A stretch of 64,000 bases of DNA from Aerococcus urinaehominis (lineage in GTDB: Bacteria; Bacillota; Bacilli; Lactobacillales; Aerococcaceae): assembly GCF_001543245.1 (NCBI RefSeq), contig NZ_CP014163.1:620001-684000 (forward strand), in the 5' to 3' direction. Positions within the stretch are counted from its first letter, which is position 1. Each line of letters opens with the position of its first letter. This document shows, one piece after another, positions 36,508-46,101 of this stretch. A program made the translations under genes and the position numbers. The notes under the pieces were generated by a model. The model searched no databases, was not told the DNA's origin, and worked only from the letters and a program-made list of their open reading frames with translations.

Positions 36508-39500
36508 CTATTCCGAGTCCAAGCTAATTAACAGGTCTCCTGTTTGTACCTGGTCGCCAGCTTGGACAAGCACTTCATTGACCTTACCAGCGGTTGGGGC
36601 TTTAATGGTGGTTTCCATCTTCATTGACTCTGTAATCAGGACGACTTGGCCAGCCTTAACGCTGTCACCTGCTTTAACGGCCACCTTGAGGATGTTACCT
36701 GGCATGGTGGCGCCAATGTGGTGCGGATTACTTGGGTCAGCCTTTTGGCGAACAGCCACATTAGTTGAGGCAGCCTGGTCTTGGACCACAATTTCCCGAC
36801 GCTGGCCATTGAGTTCAAACCAAATAATCCGTTGGCCGGCATGGTCAACTTCACCGATTTGGATGAGACGAATTAAGAGCACTTTACCCTTTTCAATCTC
36901 AACCTCAACTGATTCACCGACCTTCATCCCTCTAAAGAAGGTTGGCGTATCCACAATCGATAGATCGGCATAGCGGTCAGTTTTCACCCGGTAATCTAAG
37001 AAGACCTTAGGATACATGATATAGGCTAAGACATCCTGCTGGCTTGGCTCGGCCTTGATTTTTTCGGCTAATTCAGCTTTGACAGCCTCAAAATCAACTG
37101 ATTCTAGGAGGGCACCTGGGCGTTCAGTTGTAGCTGGTGCGCCCTTGAGAATAATTTCTTGTACATCCTCAGGGAAACCACCGGCTGGTTGACCGAGTTT
37201 GCCTTGGAAGAATTCAATTACTGATTCAGGGAAGTCGATATTTTTACCCTTTTCAAAGAAGTCAGCCACTGAAATATTATTTTGCACCATAAAGAGGGCC
37301 ATGTCCCCCACTACCTTAGATGATGGGGTGACTTTGACAATATCACCAAAGAGCAGGTTAACATCGTGGTACATTTGCTTGATTTCGTTCCAACGGTCAC
37401 CGAGGCCAACGCCCTTGGCTTGTTGTTGGAGGTTGGTGTACTGGCCACCAGGCATTTCTGTCTTGTAGATTTCAGTCTCTGGTGATTTCAGGCCGGAGAT
37501 GAAATCTTCATAGTATTCCCGCACGCCTGACCAGTATTGGTTCATCTTCTGGGCATTGGCCACATGGAGGTCAGGCTTGCGTGGGCTGTCCTCAAGGGCA
37601 TAGTAGAAGCTGGTCATCGACGGTTGTGAAGTTGATGAGGACAGGGCCGATGTTGCCACATCGACAATATCCACCCCGGCCCGGCTGGCTTCAGCATAGG
37701 TCATAATACCGTTACCCGCAGTGTCATGGGTATGGAGGTGAATTGGCAGGTCAACCTGGTCTTTTAATTCAGAAATCAGGGCATAAGCCGCCTGTGGTTT
37801 TAAGAGACCGGCCATATCCTTGATAGCAATAATGTCGGCACCTAGGTCTTGGAGTTCTTTAGCTAAATCGACATAGTACTGAATCGAATACTTCAGCCGA
37901 CTCGGGTCGAGAATATCGCCGGTATAGCACATGGCGGCTTCAACGATTTTACCGGCATCCTTGGCATACTGCATCGGCCGTTTCATCTGTTCGGTCCAGT
38001 TGAGACTATCAAAAATCCGGAAGATATCAATGCCAGACTGGCTGGCTTCTTGGATAAAAGCCTCTAAGACATTATCTGGATAGGCCGTGTAGCCGACCCC
38101 ATTTGACCCTCTAAAGAGCATTTGTAGAAGGGTATTTGGCATGGCTGCACGCAGTTGTTTCAAGCGCACCCACGGGTTCTCAGTTAGAAACCGGTAGGCG
38201 GTATCAAAGGTGGCCCCACCCCAAACTTCAGCTGAGAAGATATAAGGATTGGCTGCTTCATAGGCCTGGGCCGCCGCCAACATATCCCGGGTCCGCATCC
38301 GGGTCGCCATGAGCGACTGGTGGGCATCCCGCATAGTGGTATCGGTTAAGAGGACATCCTCACGTTGGCTGATCCAATTTTGCAGTCCCTTGACCCCTTC
38401 TTGGTCAAAGACTTGTTTGGCGGTGCGACCGTGTTGGTCAACCACTTCTAATTCAGGGACTTTAGCCTTGGTATAGAGCGGTTTTTCTTTTTGCTCCAGG
38501 CCAGGGAAGCCGTTAACCGTGGTATCCGCGATATATTGGAGGACCTTGTTACCCCGGTTAGAATAGCGGTCAGATGGGAAATCAAATAGTGCTGGTGTTT
38601 GATCGATAAAGGTGGTCGTCGCTCGGCCACTTTGGAAGGTTGGGTGGTCAAGAACCTTGCGCATAAAGGGAATATTGTTCTTAACACCACGAATCCGGTA
38701 CTCGCGCAGGGCCCGGTTCATCTTCTTAACCGCTTGGTCGAAGGTCATGGCGTGGGAAATCAGCTTGGTCAGCATGGAGTCATAATAGGGTGTTACCACC
38801 GCATTTTGGAAGCCATTGCCGGCATCCAGGCGAATACCAAAACCACCTGGTGACCGGTAGGTGTTGATTTTACCCGTATCCGGTAGAAAGCCTTGCTTAG
38901 GATCTTCAGTCGTAATCCGGCACTGGATGGCATAACCCATTAACGGCAAGTCTTCTTGCTTAGGAATGCCGATTTCTTGCAGGGTTTTACCGGCCGCAAT
39001 TTGGATTTGGGCTTGGACAATGTCCACACCAGTGATTTGTTCAGTGATGGTGTGTTCAACCTGGACACGCGGGTTGACTTCGATAAAGTAGAAGTCCTCA
39101 CCATCCAGTAGGAATTCAACCGTACCGGCATTGACATAGCCGATATGGGCCATAAAATCACGGGCCGCCCCACAGATTTTCTCGCGGGTCTCCTGGCTCA
39201 TAGATACCGTAGGCGCCACTTCAACAACCTTTTGGTGGCGGCGTTGCACGGAACAATCCCGCTCCCACAGGTGCATGACATTACCGGCCGTGTCACCTAG
39301 AATTTGGACTTCGATATGTTTAGGGTTCTCGATGTATTTTTCTACGTACACGACACCTGAACCAAAAGCCTTGGTAGCTTCAGAAATGGCGGCTTCGTAG
39401 TTCTCTTGGATTTCTTCCTCAGAGCGCACCACCCGCATCCCGCGACCGCCACCACCTAAAGCGGCCTTAATGATAATTGGGAAACCAGCTTCTTGGGCAA

Positions 39501-39945
39501 AGTCATGGACTTCTTCTACGGATGTAACTGGCCCATCAGACCCAGGAATACCGGCAATGTTAGCGGCCTTAGCAGCCTGCTTGGCCTTCATCTTGTCACC
39601 AAAGGTATCCAGGGTGTCCAGTTCTGGTCCGATGAAGATAATGCCCTCTTCTTGGCAACGGCGGGCAAAGTTAATATTTTCAGATAGGAAGCCATAGCCC
39701 GGATGGATGGCATCAGCGCCCGTTTCCTTGGCAATGCGGATAATATCTTCAATATCCAGGTAGGCTTCAACTGGCTTATCGCCGGCACCGACCAGGTAGG
39801 CTTCATCGGCCTTGAAGCGGTGGACGGACAGTTCATCTTCTTTGGCATAAATGGCCACGGTGGCGATATCTAATTCGGCACAGGCCCGAAAGACCCGGAT
39901 GGCGATTTCACCACGGTTGGCAACTAAAACTTTATTAATCATCAT
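36508..39945 (-). CDS. pycA: Pyruvate carboxylase
   Basis: Biotin enzyme that carboxylates pyruvate to oxaloacetate, replenishing the citrate-cycle intermediates used for aspartate synthesis. All domains are present in the 1145 residues: biotin carboxylase (1-~460, KVLANRGEIA near the start, GGGGRGMRVV ATP-grasp loop, FIEVNPRVQVEHTITE), carboxyltransferase (about 530-830, LLTDTTMRDAHQSLMATRMR and HLHTHDTAGNG), and the C-terminal biotinyl domain with the modified lysine in ESMKMET. AAGGAG precedes the ATG pair at 39945. It lies 8 bp after ftsW, as in Bacillus (ylaN-ftsW-pycA). Confidence 0.99.
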   Translation of the reverse strand: MMINKVLVANRGEIAIRVFRACAELDIATVAIYAKEDELSVHRFKADEAYLVGAGDKPVEAYLDIEDIIRIAKETGADAIHPGYGFLSENINFARRCQEEGIIFIGPELDTLDTFGDKMKAKQAAKAANIAGIPGSDGPVTSVEEVHDFAQEAGFPIIIKAALGGGGRGMRVVRSEEEIQENYEAAISEATKAFGSGVVYVEKYIENPKHIEVQILGDTAGNVMHLWERDCSVQRRHQKVVEVAPTVSMSQETREKICGAARDFMAHIGYVNAGTVEFLLDGEDFYFIEVNPRVQVEHTITEQITGVDIVQAQIQIAAGKTLQEIGIPKQEDLPLMGYAIQCRITTEDPKQGFLPDTGKINTYRSPGGFGIRLDAGNGFQNAVVTPYYDSMLTKLISHAMTFDQAVKKMNRALREYRIRGVKNNIPFMRKVLDHPTFQSGRATTTFIDQTPALFDFPSDRYSNRGNKVLQYIADTTVNGFPGLEQKEKPLYTKAKVPELEVVDQHGRTAKQVFDQEGVKGLQNWISQREDVLLTDTTMRDAHQSLMATRMRTRDMLAAAQAYEAANPYIFSAEVWGGATFDTAYRFLTENPWVRLKQLRAAMPNTLLQMLFRGSNGVGYTAYPDNVLEAFIQEASQSGIDIFRIFDSLNWTEQMKRPMQYAKDAGKIVEAAMCYTGDILDPSRLKYSIQYYVDLAKELQDLGADIIAIKDMAGLLKPQAAYALISELKDQVDLPIHLHTHDTAGNGIMTYAEASRAGVDIVDVATSALSSSTSQPSMTSFYYALEDSPRKPDLHVANAQKMNQYWSGVREYYEDFISGLKSPETEIYKTEMPGGQYTNLQQQAKGVGLGDRWNEIKQMYHDVNLLFGDIVKVTPSSKVVGDMALFMVQNNISVADFFEKGKNIDFPESVIEFFQGKLGQPAGGFPEDVQEIILKGAPATTERPGALLESVDFEAVKAELAEKIKAEPSQQDVLAYIMYPKVFLDYRVKTDRYADLSIVDTPTFFRGMKVGESVEVEIEKGKVLLIRLIQIGEVDHAGQRIIWFELNGQRREIVVQDQAASTNVAVRQKADPSNPHHIGATMPGNILKVAVKAGDSVKAGQVVLITESMKMETTIKAPTAGKVNEVLVQAGDQVQTGDLLISLDSE

Positions 39946-39953
39946 GTCTCTCC

Positions 39954-41330
39954 TTAAACTTGACTAGATTTTTCATTTTGGGGATAGATATAGTGGATCT
40001 TGCGCCGCTCGCGAATTTGCTGGGTGCGGCGGGCATCCCGAATGGTTGATAGGGCCAGGGCCACCATAATGGTTGAGGTCAGGATGGATGAGCCCCCGTA
40101 TGAAATAAAAGGGAAGGTAATCCCGGTAATCGGCAAGAGGCCAATCGCCCCACCAATGTTAATCACAAATTGAACTAGGAAATAAGTGGCTATCCCAATC
40201 AAAACCAGCTGGTGGTAGCTTTTTTCCATTTTAATGGCCCGGTAAAATAAATGGAAGACCATATAGAGGTAGGCCCCCAGAATCAGCATCAATACAATAA
40301 AGCCGTATTCCTCGCCGACAATGGCCATAATAAAATCGGTATAGGGCTCAGGTAGGTAGCCGGTCTTTTGAATAGACTGACCAATCCCCAGACCAAACAG
40401 TCCCCCATTAGACAGGGCGTAGAGGGAGTTAATTAATTGTAGGCCGGTGTTGAGCTCATCTTTAAAGGGATGGGCATAGGCGGTCAGGCGGTTAATCTGG
40501 TAACCCAGGCTACCAGCGCTATCGACCCAGCCAGAAATATCGAAGAGCTTGAGGAAGAGGGTCCCGATAATATAGGCGCCCCCAATAGCGATCCCCGTAT
40601 ATTTGGCGAACTTGACATCAATACCAGAAGCCAGAAACATGACCAGGGTCAGACTGGCTAGGATGGCCACCCCACCCATATCCGGCAGGGCGAAGGTGAG
40701 GCCTAACCAAAAGAGGATCAAGGCCAGGATAAGCCGGTTACGGGTCTTGTGCTTGGCCTGGTTAGTAAGGATCTGGCTGAGGCCTTGCTGGTAAATCAGG
40801 TCTTCTTCATCGGCAAAAATATGGGCCAACAAGAGAATAGTAGCGGGCTTAAGGAACTCTACCGGTTGAATCGAGATACCGGCAATTTGAATCCAGCCTT
40901 GGGCCCCGGAAATAACCTGGCCGAAAAATGACACATAGAGCATGGCTAGAGTCAGTATGAGCGCCAGCCCCTTGAGAACATTCTTATTACGGAAAACCTT
41001 TTCAATATTAAAGCGGTAAATAAAAAAACCAGCAGCAAAAGCGAATACAAGGAAAGAGGCCTGGCGCACCGCATAATGGGCAGGCGACAAGTCGTTGGCA
41101 GCCGCCGTATAGGACGAGGCTGAATAGACAAAAAAGACCCCCAACAGGCTGAGCACGATATAGACCACAAAGACAGGCAGGTCCAGGTAGTTGACCAGGT
41201 CCGCCCAATTAGCCTTTGGAATCCAGCCTTTTTTCTTAGTCTGCTTTTGGCCTTGGTGTTTGGACTGGCCCCTGGCTTTTTTACCCCTAATCAGCTTGGG
41301 AATCTTGGCCATGGTAAACTTGCCCCCCAT
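39954..41330 (-). CDS. ftsW: FtsW/RodA/SpoVE-family peptidoglycan glycosyltransferase
   Basis: Multi-pass membrane enzyme that polymerises lipid II. An N-terminal basic tail (KIPKLIRGKKARGQSKHQGQ) is unusual; then come about ten membrane helices with family motifs (FVYSASSY; GAQGWIQIAGISIQPVEFLK; PDMGGVAILA; ITGITFPFISYGGSSILTS). The synteny ylaN-ftsW-pycA points to FtsW (septal) rather than RodA. The start is uncertain: ATG at 41330 or at 41312 (MAKIPKLI); both lie inside the 3' end of ylaN and neither has a canonical ribosome binding site, so coupling to ylaN translation is likely. Confidence 0.95.
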   Translation of the reverse strand: MGGKFTMAKIPKLIRGKKARGQSKHQGQKQTKKKGWIPKANWADLVNYLDLPVFVVYIVLSLLGVFFVYSASSYTAAANDLSPAHYAVRQASFLVFAFAAGFFIYRFNIEKVFRNKNVLKGLALILTLAMLYVSFFGQVISGAQGWIQIAGISIQPVEFLKPATILLLAHIFADEEDLIYQQGLSQILTNQAKHKTRNRLILALILFWLGLTFALPDMGGVAILASLTLVMFLASGIDVKFAKYTGIAIGGAYIIGTLFLKLFDISGWVDSAGSLGYQINRLTAYAHPFKDELNTGLQLINSLYALSNGGLFGLGIGQSIQKTGYLPEPYTDFIMAIVGEEYGFIVLMLILGAYLYMVFHLFYRAIKMEKSYHQLVLIGIATYFLVQFVINIGGAIGLLPITGITFPFISYGGSSILTSTIMVALALSTIRDARRTQQIRERRKIHYIYPQNEKSSQV

Positions 41331-41613
41331 TACTTAGGCGAAAATGATCCTTGTTTTCAAAAATATCAGTATAAACTTGGTTTAGTTGACTATCTAGCTC
41401 ACTCAGCATCTCTTGCCCCTCTTCTGGGCTAATCACATCGATTGAAACCGCGAAGGCCACTTGCTTAGAAAAGCCATACATCTGAGTATCAACAACCTCT
41501 TCAAAAGCTGGACACTGGGCAAAGCAGAGATGGTCTTTTTGGCTATCAATCAAACGCTTAATGCGCTCAGATTCTAGCTCGAGCACCTGTTTGGCATGTT
41601 TTTGATCTCGCAC
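41287..41613 (-). CDS. ylaN: YlaN family protein (UPF0358)
   Basis: Small cytoplasmic protein, 108 residues. CPAFEEVVDTQMYGFSKQVAFA corresponds to the conserved CPLYEEVLDTQMFG block of YlaN of Bacillus. The family has been linked to iron homeostasis through the Fur regulator. The start is GTG at 41613 with AGGAGG nine bases upstream. The 3' end overlaps ftsW. First gene of the ylaN-ftsW-pycA-ylbG operon. The tail after NKDHF (about 18 residues) is longer than in Bacillus. Confidence 0.92.
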   Translation of the reverse strand: MRDQKHAKQVLELESERIKRLIDSQKDHLCFAQCPAFEEVVDTQMYGFSKQVAFAVSIDVISPEEGQEMLSELDSQLNQVYTDIFENKDHFRLSNGGQVYHGQDSQAD

Positions 41614-41643
41614 AGCACATTCCTCCTATTTTATCTTTTCAAA

Positions 41644-41689
41644 ATTATAGCATACCAAAGTAGGGAATGGCTAATTTGTCAGACAATTT
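41644..41689 (-). promoter_or_regulatory. ylaN operon promoter with an upstream inverted repeat
   Basis: Minus-strand extended -10 box TGCTATAAT (41652-41644), 30 bases before the GTG. Further upstream AATTTGTC-a-GACAAttt (41673-41689) forms a TTGTC/GACAA inverted repeat at the place of a -35 region and could be an operator. Confidence 0.55.
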
Positions 41690-41751
41690 GTTGAGGAATC
41701 GTCTGCTTATTTATAAGGACTGATATTGGGATTGCTGGGTGGATTGGATGG

Positions 41752-42364
41752 TTTCACTACACGTTATCGCTGGATTAGGGCAGTGAATTTAATAGAATGG
41801 GGCTCGGTTGCTTGGTTGCGCTGATTCTCTGCACGTTCTCCCTGAGTTAGTGTAGTGGGTTTTGAAAAACGGGGGCTTGGTTGCAATGATTCTCTACACG
41901 TTCTTCCTGAGTTAGTGTAGTGAATTCAGTGGAACTGTGACCCGATTACTTGGGCGCGATGATTCTCTACACGTTATCCCTTAGTTAGTGTAGTGAATTT
42001 TGGAGAACGGGGGCTTGACTGCTTGTGGGCCAGAATTCTCTACACGATCTCGCTGGATTAGGGCAGTGAATTCAGAGACACGAGAACTTGATTGCTTGGT
42101 CGCGATGATTCTCTACACGTTCTCCCTGAGTTAGTGTAGTGAATTCAACGGTACGAGAACTCGATTACTTAGTCGCGATGATTCTCTGCACAATATCGGC
42201 CAGTTAGTGCAGTGAATCCAGTGGAACTGTGACTCGATTGCTTAGTCGCGATAATTCTCTACACGTTCTCGACAAGTTAGTGCAGTGAATTTTGGAGAAC
42301 GGGGCTGGATTGCTTGTGGGCCAGAATTCTCTACACGATCTCGGCCAGTTGGTGCAGTATCTCC
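41752..42364. repeat. Hairpin repeat array 2 (nine units, about 73 bp)
   Basis: Nine copies of a hairpin core, arms ATTCTCTACAC and GTGTAGTGAAT around a loop of about 15 bases. Cores start at 41752, 41824, 41889, 41962, 42035, 42108, 42181, 42254 and 42326 (steps 72, 65, then six of 73-72). The arms vary partly in step, e.g. CTCTGCAC with GTGCAGTG in the copy at 42181. Spacers are variants of a GGAACTGTGACTCGATTGCTT or GAGAACGGGGGCTTGACTGC type. It fills the gap between the 3' end of typA and the ylaN promoter; no coding frame is seen. Confidence 0.9.
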
Positions 42365-42443
42365 TTACTCTTCAATTTGAACCATCTGCTTACCCAATTA
42401 AACAACCCGCATCATATGGGCCCAATGGTTAAATGCTATAAAA

Positions 42444-42477
42444 AAAGCTAAAATCCCACTTTGGAGATTTTAGCTTT
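42444..42477 (-). terminator. typA terminator
   Basis: AAAGCTAAAATC / GATTTTAGCTTT stem, ending in a T run on the minus strand, 8 bases after the typA stop codon. Confidence 0.9.
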
Positions 42478-42484
42478 TAATTAA

Positions 42485-44332
42485 TTACTGTTCTTCACTA
42501 GCTTTTTTCTTGCGTTTGGCTGCTTTGGCCCGTTCATTCTTATTCAAAATGGCTTTACGCAGACGCACGTTTTCTGGAGTCACTTCACAGTACTCGTCTT
42601 CATCCAAGAATTCTAGTGATTCCTCTAAAGTCAGTTTGCGTGGGGTCTTGATGACAGAGGTTTGGTCCTTGTTGGCTGACCGCACGTTGGTTAATTGTTT
42701 AGCTTTGACGATGTTAACATCCAAATCGCCTTCGCGGGCGTTCTCACCAACAATCATACCTTCATAGATTTCAGTACCTGGTTCTACGAAGATGGTACCG
42801 CGCTCTTCCACATTCATAATGCCGTAAGTGGTAGCTTTACCGGTCTCAGTGGATACTAGAGCACCGTGGTTACGGTTACCGATTTGACCTTTAATTTCAG
42901 GTTTATAGGAATCGAAGGTGTGGTTCAGAATACCGTAGCCGTGAGTCATGGACATGAACTGGGTTGGGTAACCGATTAGACCACGGGCTGGTACTAGATA
43001 AGTCAAGCGCGTGGTGCCGCGACCGGTGTTTTCCATATTCTGCATCTCACCCTTACGTTGGTTAAGGGAGTCGATAATAGCTCCTTGGTACTCTTCAGGT
43101 GTGTCAACTTGGACAGCTTCAAAAGGTTCGCAACGGACACCATCAATCTCGCGGATAATAACTTCCGGACGAGATACTTGGAGTTCATAGCCTTCACGAC
43201 GCATATTTTCAATCAAGATTGACAGGTGGAGTTCGCCACGGCCAGAAACAATCCAGGCATCTGGTGATGAGGTATTATCCACTCGCAGTGACACGTCGGT
43301 ATGCAGCTCATAGCGAAGGCGTTCTTCTAGTTTACGTGAAGTCACGTGTTGACCCTCGCGGCCGGCAAATGGCGAATTATTAGTTAAGAAGGTCATTTGT
43401 AAGGTTGGTTCGTCGATATGCATTGGTGGCAAGGCCTCTTGCACTTCGGTGTCAGTGACGGTTTCGCCAACGAAGATATCTTCAAAACCAGAAACGGCAA
43501 TGATATCGCCAGCAGTTGCTGAATCAATTTCAATCCGGTCAAGGCCAAGGAAGCCGAATAGTTTGGTGACCCGGAAGTTTTTCTTGGTACCGTCAAGCTT
43601 ATTCAAGGTCACTTGGTCGCCGACACTGATGGTACCACGGAAGACCCGACCGACCCCGATACGACCCACGTAGTCGTTATAGTCCAGCATAGACACTTGG
43701 AATTGCAGCGGCTGGTCGCCATTGTCCTCAGGCGCTGGGATGTATTCCATAATGGCATCAAAGATGTAGTCCATAGTAGATTCTTGTTTGTCCGGATTTG
43801 GAGACAGGCTTGACGTCCCGTTCATGGCTGAGGCGTAGATAACTGGGAACTCAATCTGGTCGTCGTCAGCCCCTAACTCGATAAAGAGCTCTAGGACTTC
43901 ATCGACAACTTCCAAAGGACGGGCAGCTGGTTTATCTACCTTGTTAACAACAACAACCGGCACCACGCCAGCTTCAAAAGCCTTCATCAATACAAAGCGG
44001 GTTTGGGGCATGGTACCCTCTTGGGCATCGACAACCAAAACAACCCCATCAACCATTTTCATGATCCGCTCAACTTCACCACCGAAGTCGGCGTGTCCTG
44101 GGGTATCCAAGATATTGATGCGGTTACCCTTGTAATTTACCGCCGTATTCTTAGATAGGATGGTAATCCCGCGCTCCCGTTCGATATCATTAGAGTCCAT
44201 CATCCGGTCAGACGTCTTAGCCCGCTCATCTAAGGTTGATGATTGTTCTAACAGATTGTCTACCAAGGTTGTTTTACCGTGGTCGACGTGGGCAATGATT
44301 GCGACGTTGCGAATATCTTCTCTTTGTGCCAT
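42485..44332 (-). CDS. typA: Translational GTPase TypA/BipA
   Basis: Ribosome-associated GTPase of the elongation-factor class, involved in 50S assembly and stress. Motifs: AHVDHGKTTL (G1), the DxxG of DTPGHADFGGEVERI (G3), NKVDKP (G4), and the family C-terminal domain (RGLIGYPTQFMSMTHGYG). I chose the ATG at 44332 (MAQREDIRNVAIIAHVD, 615 residues), ten bases after GGAGGA; in-frame starts further upstream would add a non-conserved 23-residue leader. Confidence 0.98.
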   Translation of the reverse strand: MAQREDIRNVAIIAHVDHGKTTLVDNLLEQSSTLDERAKTSDRMMDSNDIERERGITILSKNTAVNYKGNRINILDTPGHADFGGEVERIMKMVDGVVLVVDAQEGTMPQTRFVLMKAFEAGVVPVVVVNKVDKPAARPLEVVDEVLELFIELGADDDQIEFPVIYASAMNGTSSLSPNPDKQESTMDYIFDAIMEYIPAPEDNGDQPLQFQVSMLDYNDYVGRIGVGRVFRGTISVGDQVTLNKLDGTKKNFRVTKLFGFLGLDRIEIDSATAGDIIAVSGFEDIFVGETVTDTEVQEALPPMHIDEPTLQMTFLTNNSPFAGREGQHVTSRKLEERLRYELHTDVSLRVDNTSSPDAWIVSGRGELHLSILIENMRREGYELQVSRPEVIIREIDGVRCEPFEAVQVDTPEEYQGAIIDSLNQRKGEMQNMENTGRGTTRLTYLVPARGLIGYPTQFMSMTHGYGILNHTFDSYKPEIKGQIGNRNHGALVSTETGKATTYGIMNVEERGTIFVEPGTEIYEGMIVGENAREGDLDVNIVKAKQLTNVRSANKDQTSVIKTPRKLTLEESLEFLDEDEYCEVTPENVRLRKAILNKNERAKAAKRKKKASEEQ

Positions 44333-44696
44333 TACTAGCATTCCTCCATTTTTTGTTTGTGTCAAATTCATCTCGTCAAAAACCAGCCTTTTGATTGTCA
44401 CTGGTTTTTTAGCTTTTCCATTTTACCACTAATTAAGGCATTCACCTAGATTTTTTTGTCTCAAACACTTGATTAAGGGCTTTCAGCCTATATTATACCC
44501 TTGTAGCTGGTGGCCATATGAGTCTGGGCTAGCATTTGCTGGGCTTTGGCTCGAATAGCTGGTGATACCCACATGAGCCTGGCTGAGCATTAGCTAGTTG
44601 TTTTGTCCATGTAGTTTATACCCGCCTTATGAGCCTGGACTAGCATTACTGCTTGGCCAGCTTGCTGGTGGCTGACTTATGTTTCGGGGCAGAGCA
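44333..44696. other. Gap between suhB and typA with degenerate repeats
   Basis: No gene seen. AAAAACCAG / CTGGTTTTTT (44378-44386 and 44401-44410) is a terminator-like stem in the typA leader, possibly an attenuator. Three degenerate copies of ATGAGYCTGGNCTAGCATT occur near 44518, 44573 and 44629 (about 55-bp steps), reminiscent of a decayed intergenic repeat array. Confidence 0.5.
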
Positions 44697-45485
44697 TTAC
44701 TGTTTGGCCAGCTCATGGTCCAGATGCTGGCGAATTTTTTGGTAAACACTTGGGTAGGCAAAAATCGTTGGATTAGTTGTCATCAGGTCAATCTCTTGGC
44801 CATCAAATTGCCGGCAAACCAGCCCCAGCTCCTGGCAAATCACAGCACCGGCCGCTATGTCCCAAGGTTTTAGGCGCGGACTGATATAAGCAATGGTAGC
44901 GCCTTTAACCAGTGACATAATCTCGATACCAGCCGAACCATACATCCTAACCCCCATGGACTGGTCGAGAATCGCTTGTATATTTAACTGGTTTTTAAGG
45001 GCCATATGCCCATTACAGGCAACCAGGCCCTGGTCTAGCTGACGGTCAGCAAAGCGCAATTTCAGGGGCTGGTCATTTAAATAGACGCCCTGCCCCTTGA
45101 TCGCCTCCAGATAGCGGTCGCGGATGGGATCATAAATGGCGGCAAAACGGCCCTGGCCGTCCTGGTAAAAGGCCAGCATGATGACAAAGTTTTCCTGCTG
45201 TGAGACAAAGTTAGCTGTCCCATCAATGGGATCAATAATCCAAACCGGACCAGCCATGCTAGTCGGATTAGTACCCATGGCCTCCTCCCCCATCACCGCA
45301 TGGTCTGGATAGGCCTGGCTAATTTTAGTCCGCAAAAACTTTTCCGTCCATTGGTCCAATTCAGTGACCAAGTCTGTCCGTGATGACTTGCTTGTTACTT
45401 TTAAGTCGGCTTGCATGTGCTGGCGGATATAGTCTCCTGCCTGGTGGACCCAGTCTTTGACTAGGCCTGCTAATTCTCTTTCCAA
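44697..45485 (-). CDS. suhB: Inositol monophosphatase family protein (SuhB/YktC-like)
   Basis: Mg2+-dependent phosphatase fold. Metal-binding motifs are intact: GEEAMG, WIIDPIDGTANFV and KPWDIAAGAV. The substrate is unknown; the family includes inositol-phosphate, fructose-bisphosphate and PAP phosphatases. I chose a TTG at 45485 (LERELAGLVKDWV, 262 residues) because AGAGGAG stands eight bases upstream, and the residues before it do not resemble the family; a TTG at 45545 would give 282 residues but lacks a ribosome binding site. The order yktA-suhB-typA matches other Lactobacillales. Confidence 0.92.
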   Translation of the reverse strand: MERELAGLVKDWVHQAGDYIRQHMQADLKVTSKSSRTDLVTELDQWTEKFLRTKISQAYPDHAVMGEEAMGTNPTSMAGPVWIIDPIDGTANFVSQQENFVIMLAFYQDGQGRFAAIYDPIRDRYLEAIKGQGVYLNDQPLKLRFADRQLDQGLVACNGHMALKNQLNIQAILDQSMGVRMYGSAGIEIMSLVKGATIAYISPRLKPWDIAAGAVICQELGLVCRQFDGQEIDLMTTNPTIFAYPSVYQKIRQHLDHELAKQ

Positions 45486-45744
45486 ATATCTAGCTCCTCT
45501 CCCCCATAGAATTTGTTTGGTCTTAGTGACGTTAGCTATCAGCAAGCTAATAATGACTATCAGCAGCGCTACTTAGCGCTTTTCAGTCACCGAATTTGTT
45601 GGGCATGTTTATGTCGGCTCCCAGCATTTTGGCTTAGTTTCTCTCAGCCATAGAAATTGCTGCTTGTGTTTATATCGGCTGCTCACTTCCCAGCCGCAGC
45701 AATTGTTGGTCGTGGCCATGTGGGTGGCTTGCCTGCATCCTTGT

Positions 45745-46026
45745 TTAACGCTTTTCAGGCATTGAAATCGTTGGGCGGTCAGACTGACGAGCAGCTTGAA
45801 CCACCCGGTAGCAAGAGTAGCCGGACCGCTCTTCAAAAGCTCGACCCAACTGCTTTTCTTCATTTTTACGGGGAACAATTTCTTTAAAAGCCCGGTAAGC
45901 GTCCAAAACTTCTTGGCGGTCGACCCGGCTTTCGTAGGCAGATTCAACCGCATTAAAAAAACGGATAACCGTCGCCATTTCCTGGCTGGTCCAATCCAAA
46001 TCTAGGGGATAACTGTAATTCTTCAT
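45745..46026 (-). CDS. yktA: UPF0223 family protein (YktA)
   Basis: 93 residues; YPLDLDWTSQEMATVIRFF and FKEIVPRKNEEKQLGRAFEE and SGYSCYRVV are the conserved blocks of the family. Cytoplasmic, no known enzymatic activity. AAGGAG stands eight bases before the ATG. It is divergent from the cyclo-ligase gene and upstream of suhB, separated by 260 bp without a recognisable gene. Confidence 0.92.
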   Translation of the reverse strand: MKNYSYPLDLDWTSQEMATVIRFFNAVESAYESRVDRQEVLDAYRAFKEIVPRKNEEKQLGRAFEERSGYSCYRVVQAARQSDRPTISMPEKR

Positions 46027-46048
46027 TTGCCCGCTCCTTTTCCCTCAC

Positions 46049-46068
46049 CTATAATAACTTTATTATAG
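46049..46068. promoter_or_regulatory. Palindrome carrying back-to-back -10 boxes
   Basis: Perfect inverted repeat CTATAATAA-ct-TTATTATAG between divergent yktA and the cyclo-ligase gene. On the minus strand it gives an extended -10 TGCTATAAT for yktA; on the plus strand TATAAT could serve the cyclo-ligase gene, though no -35 is visible there. Confidence 0.5.
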
Positions 46069-46101
46069 CAAAAATCAAGTTAATTAGAGAGGAAGAGGAT
46101 T

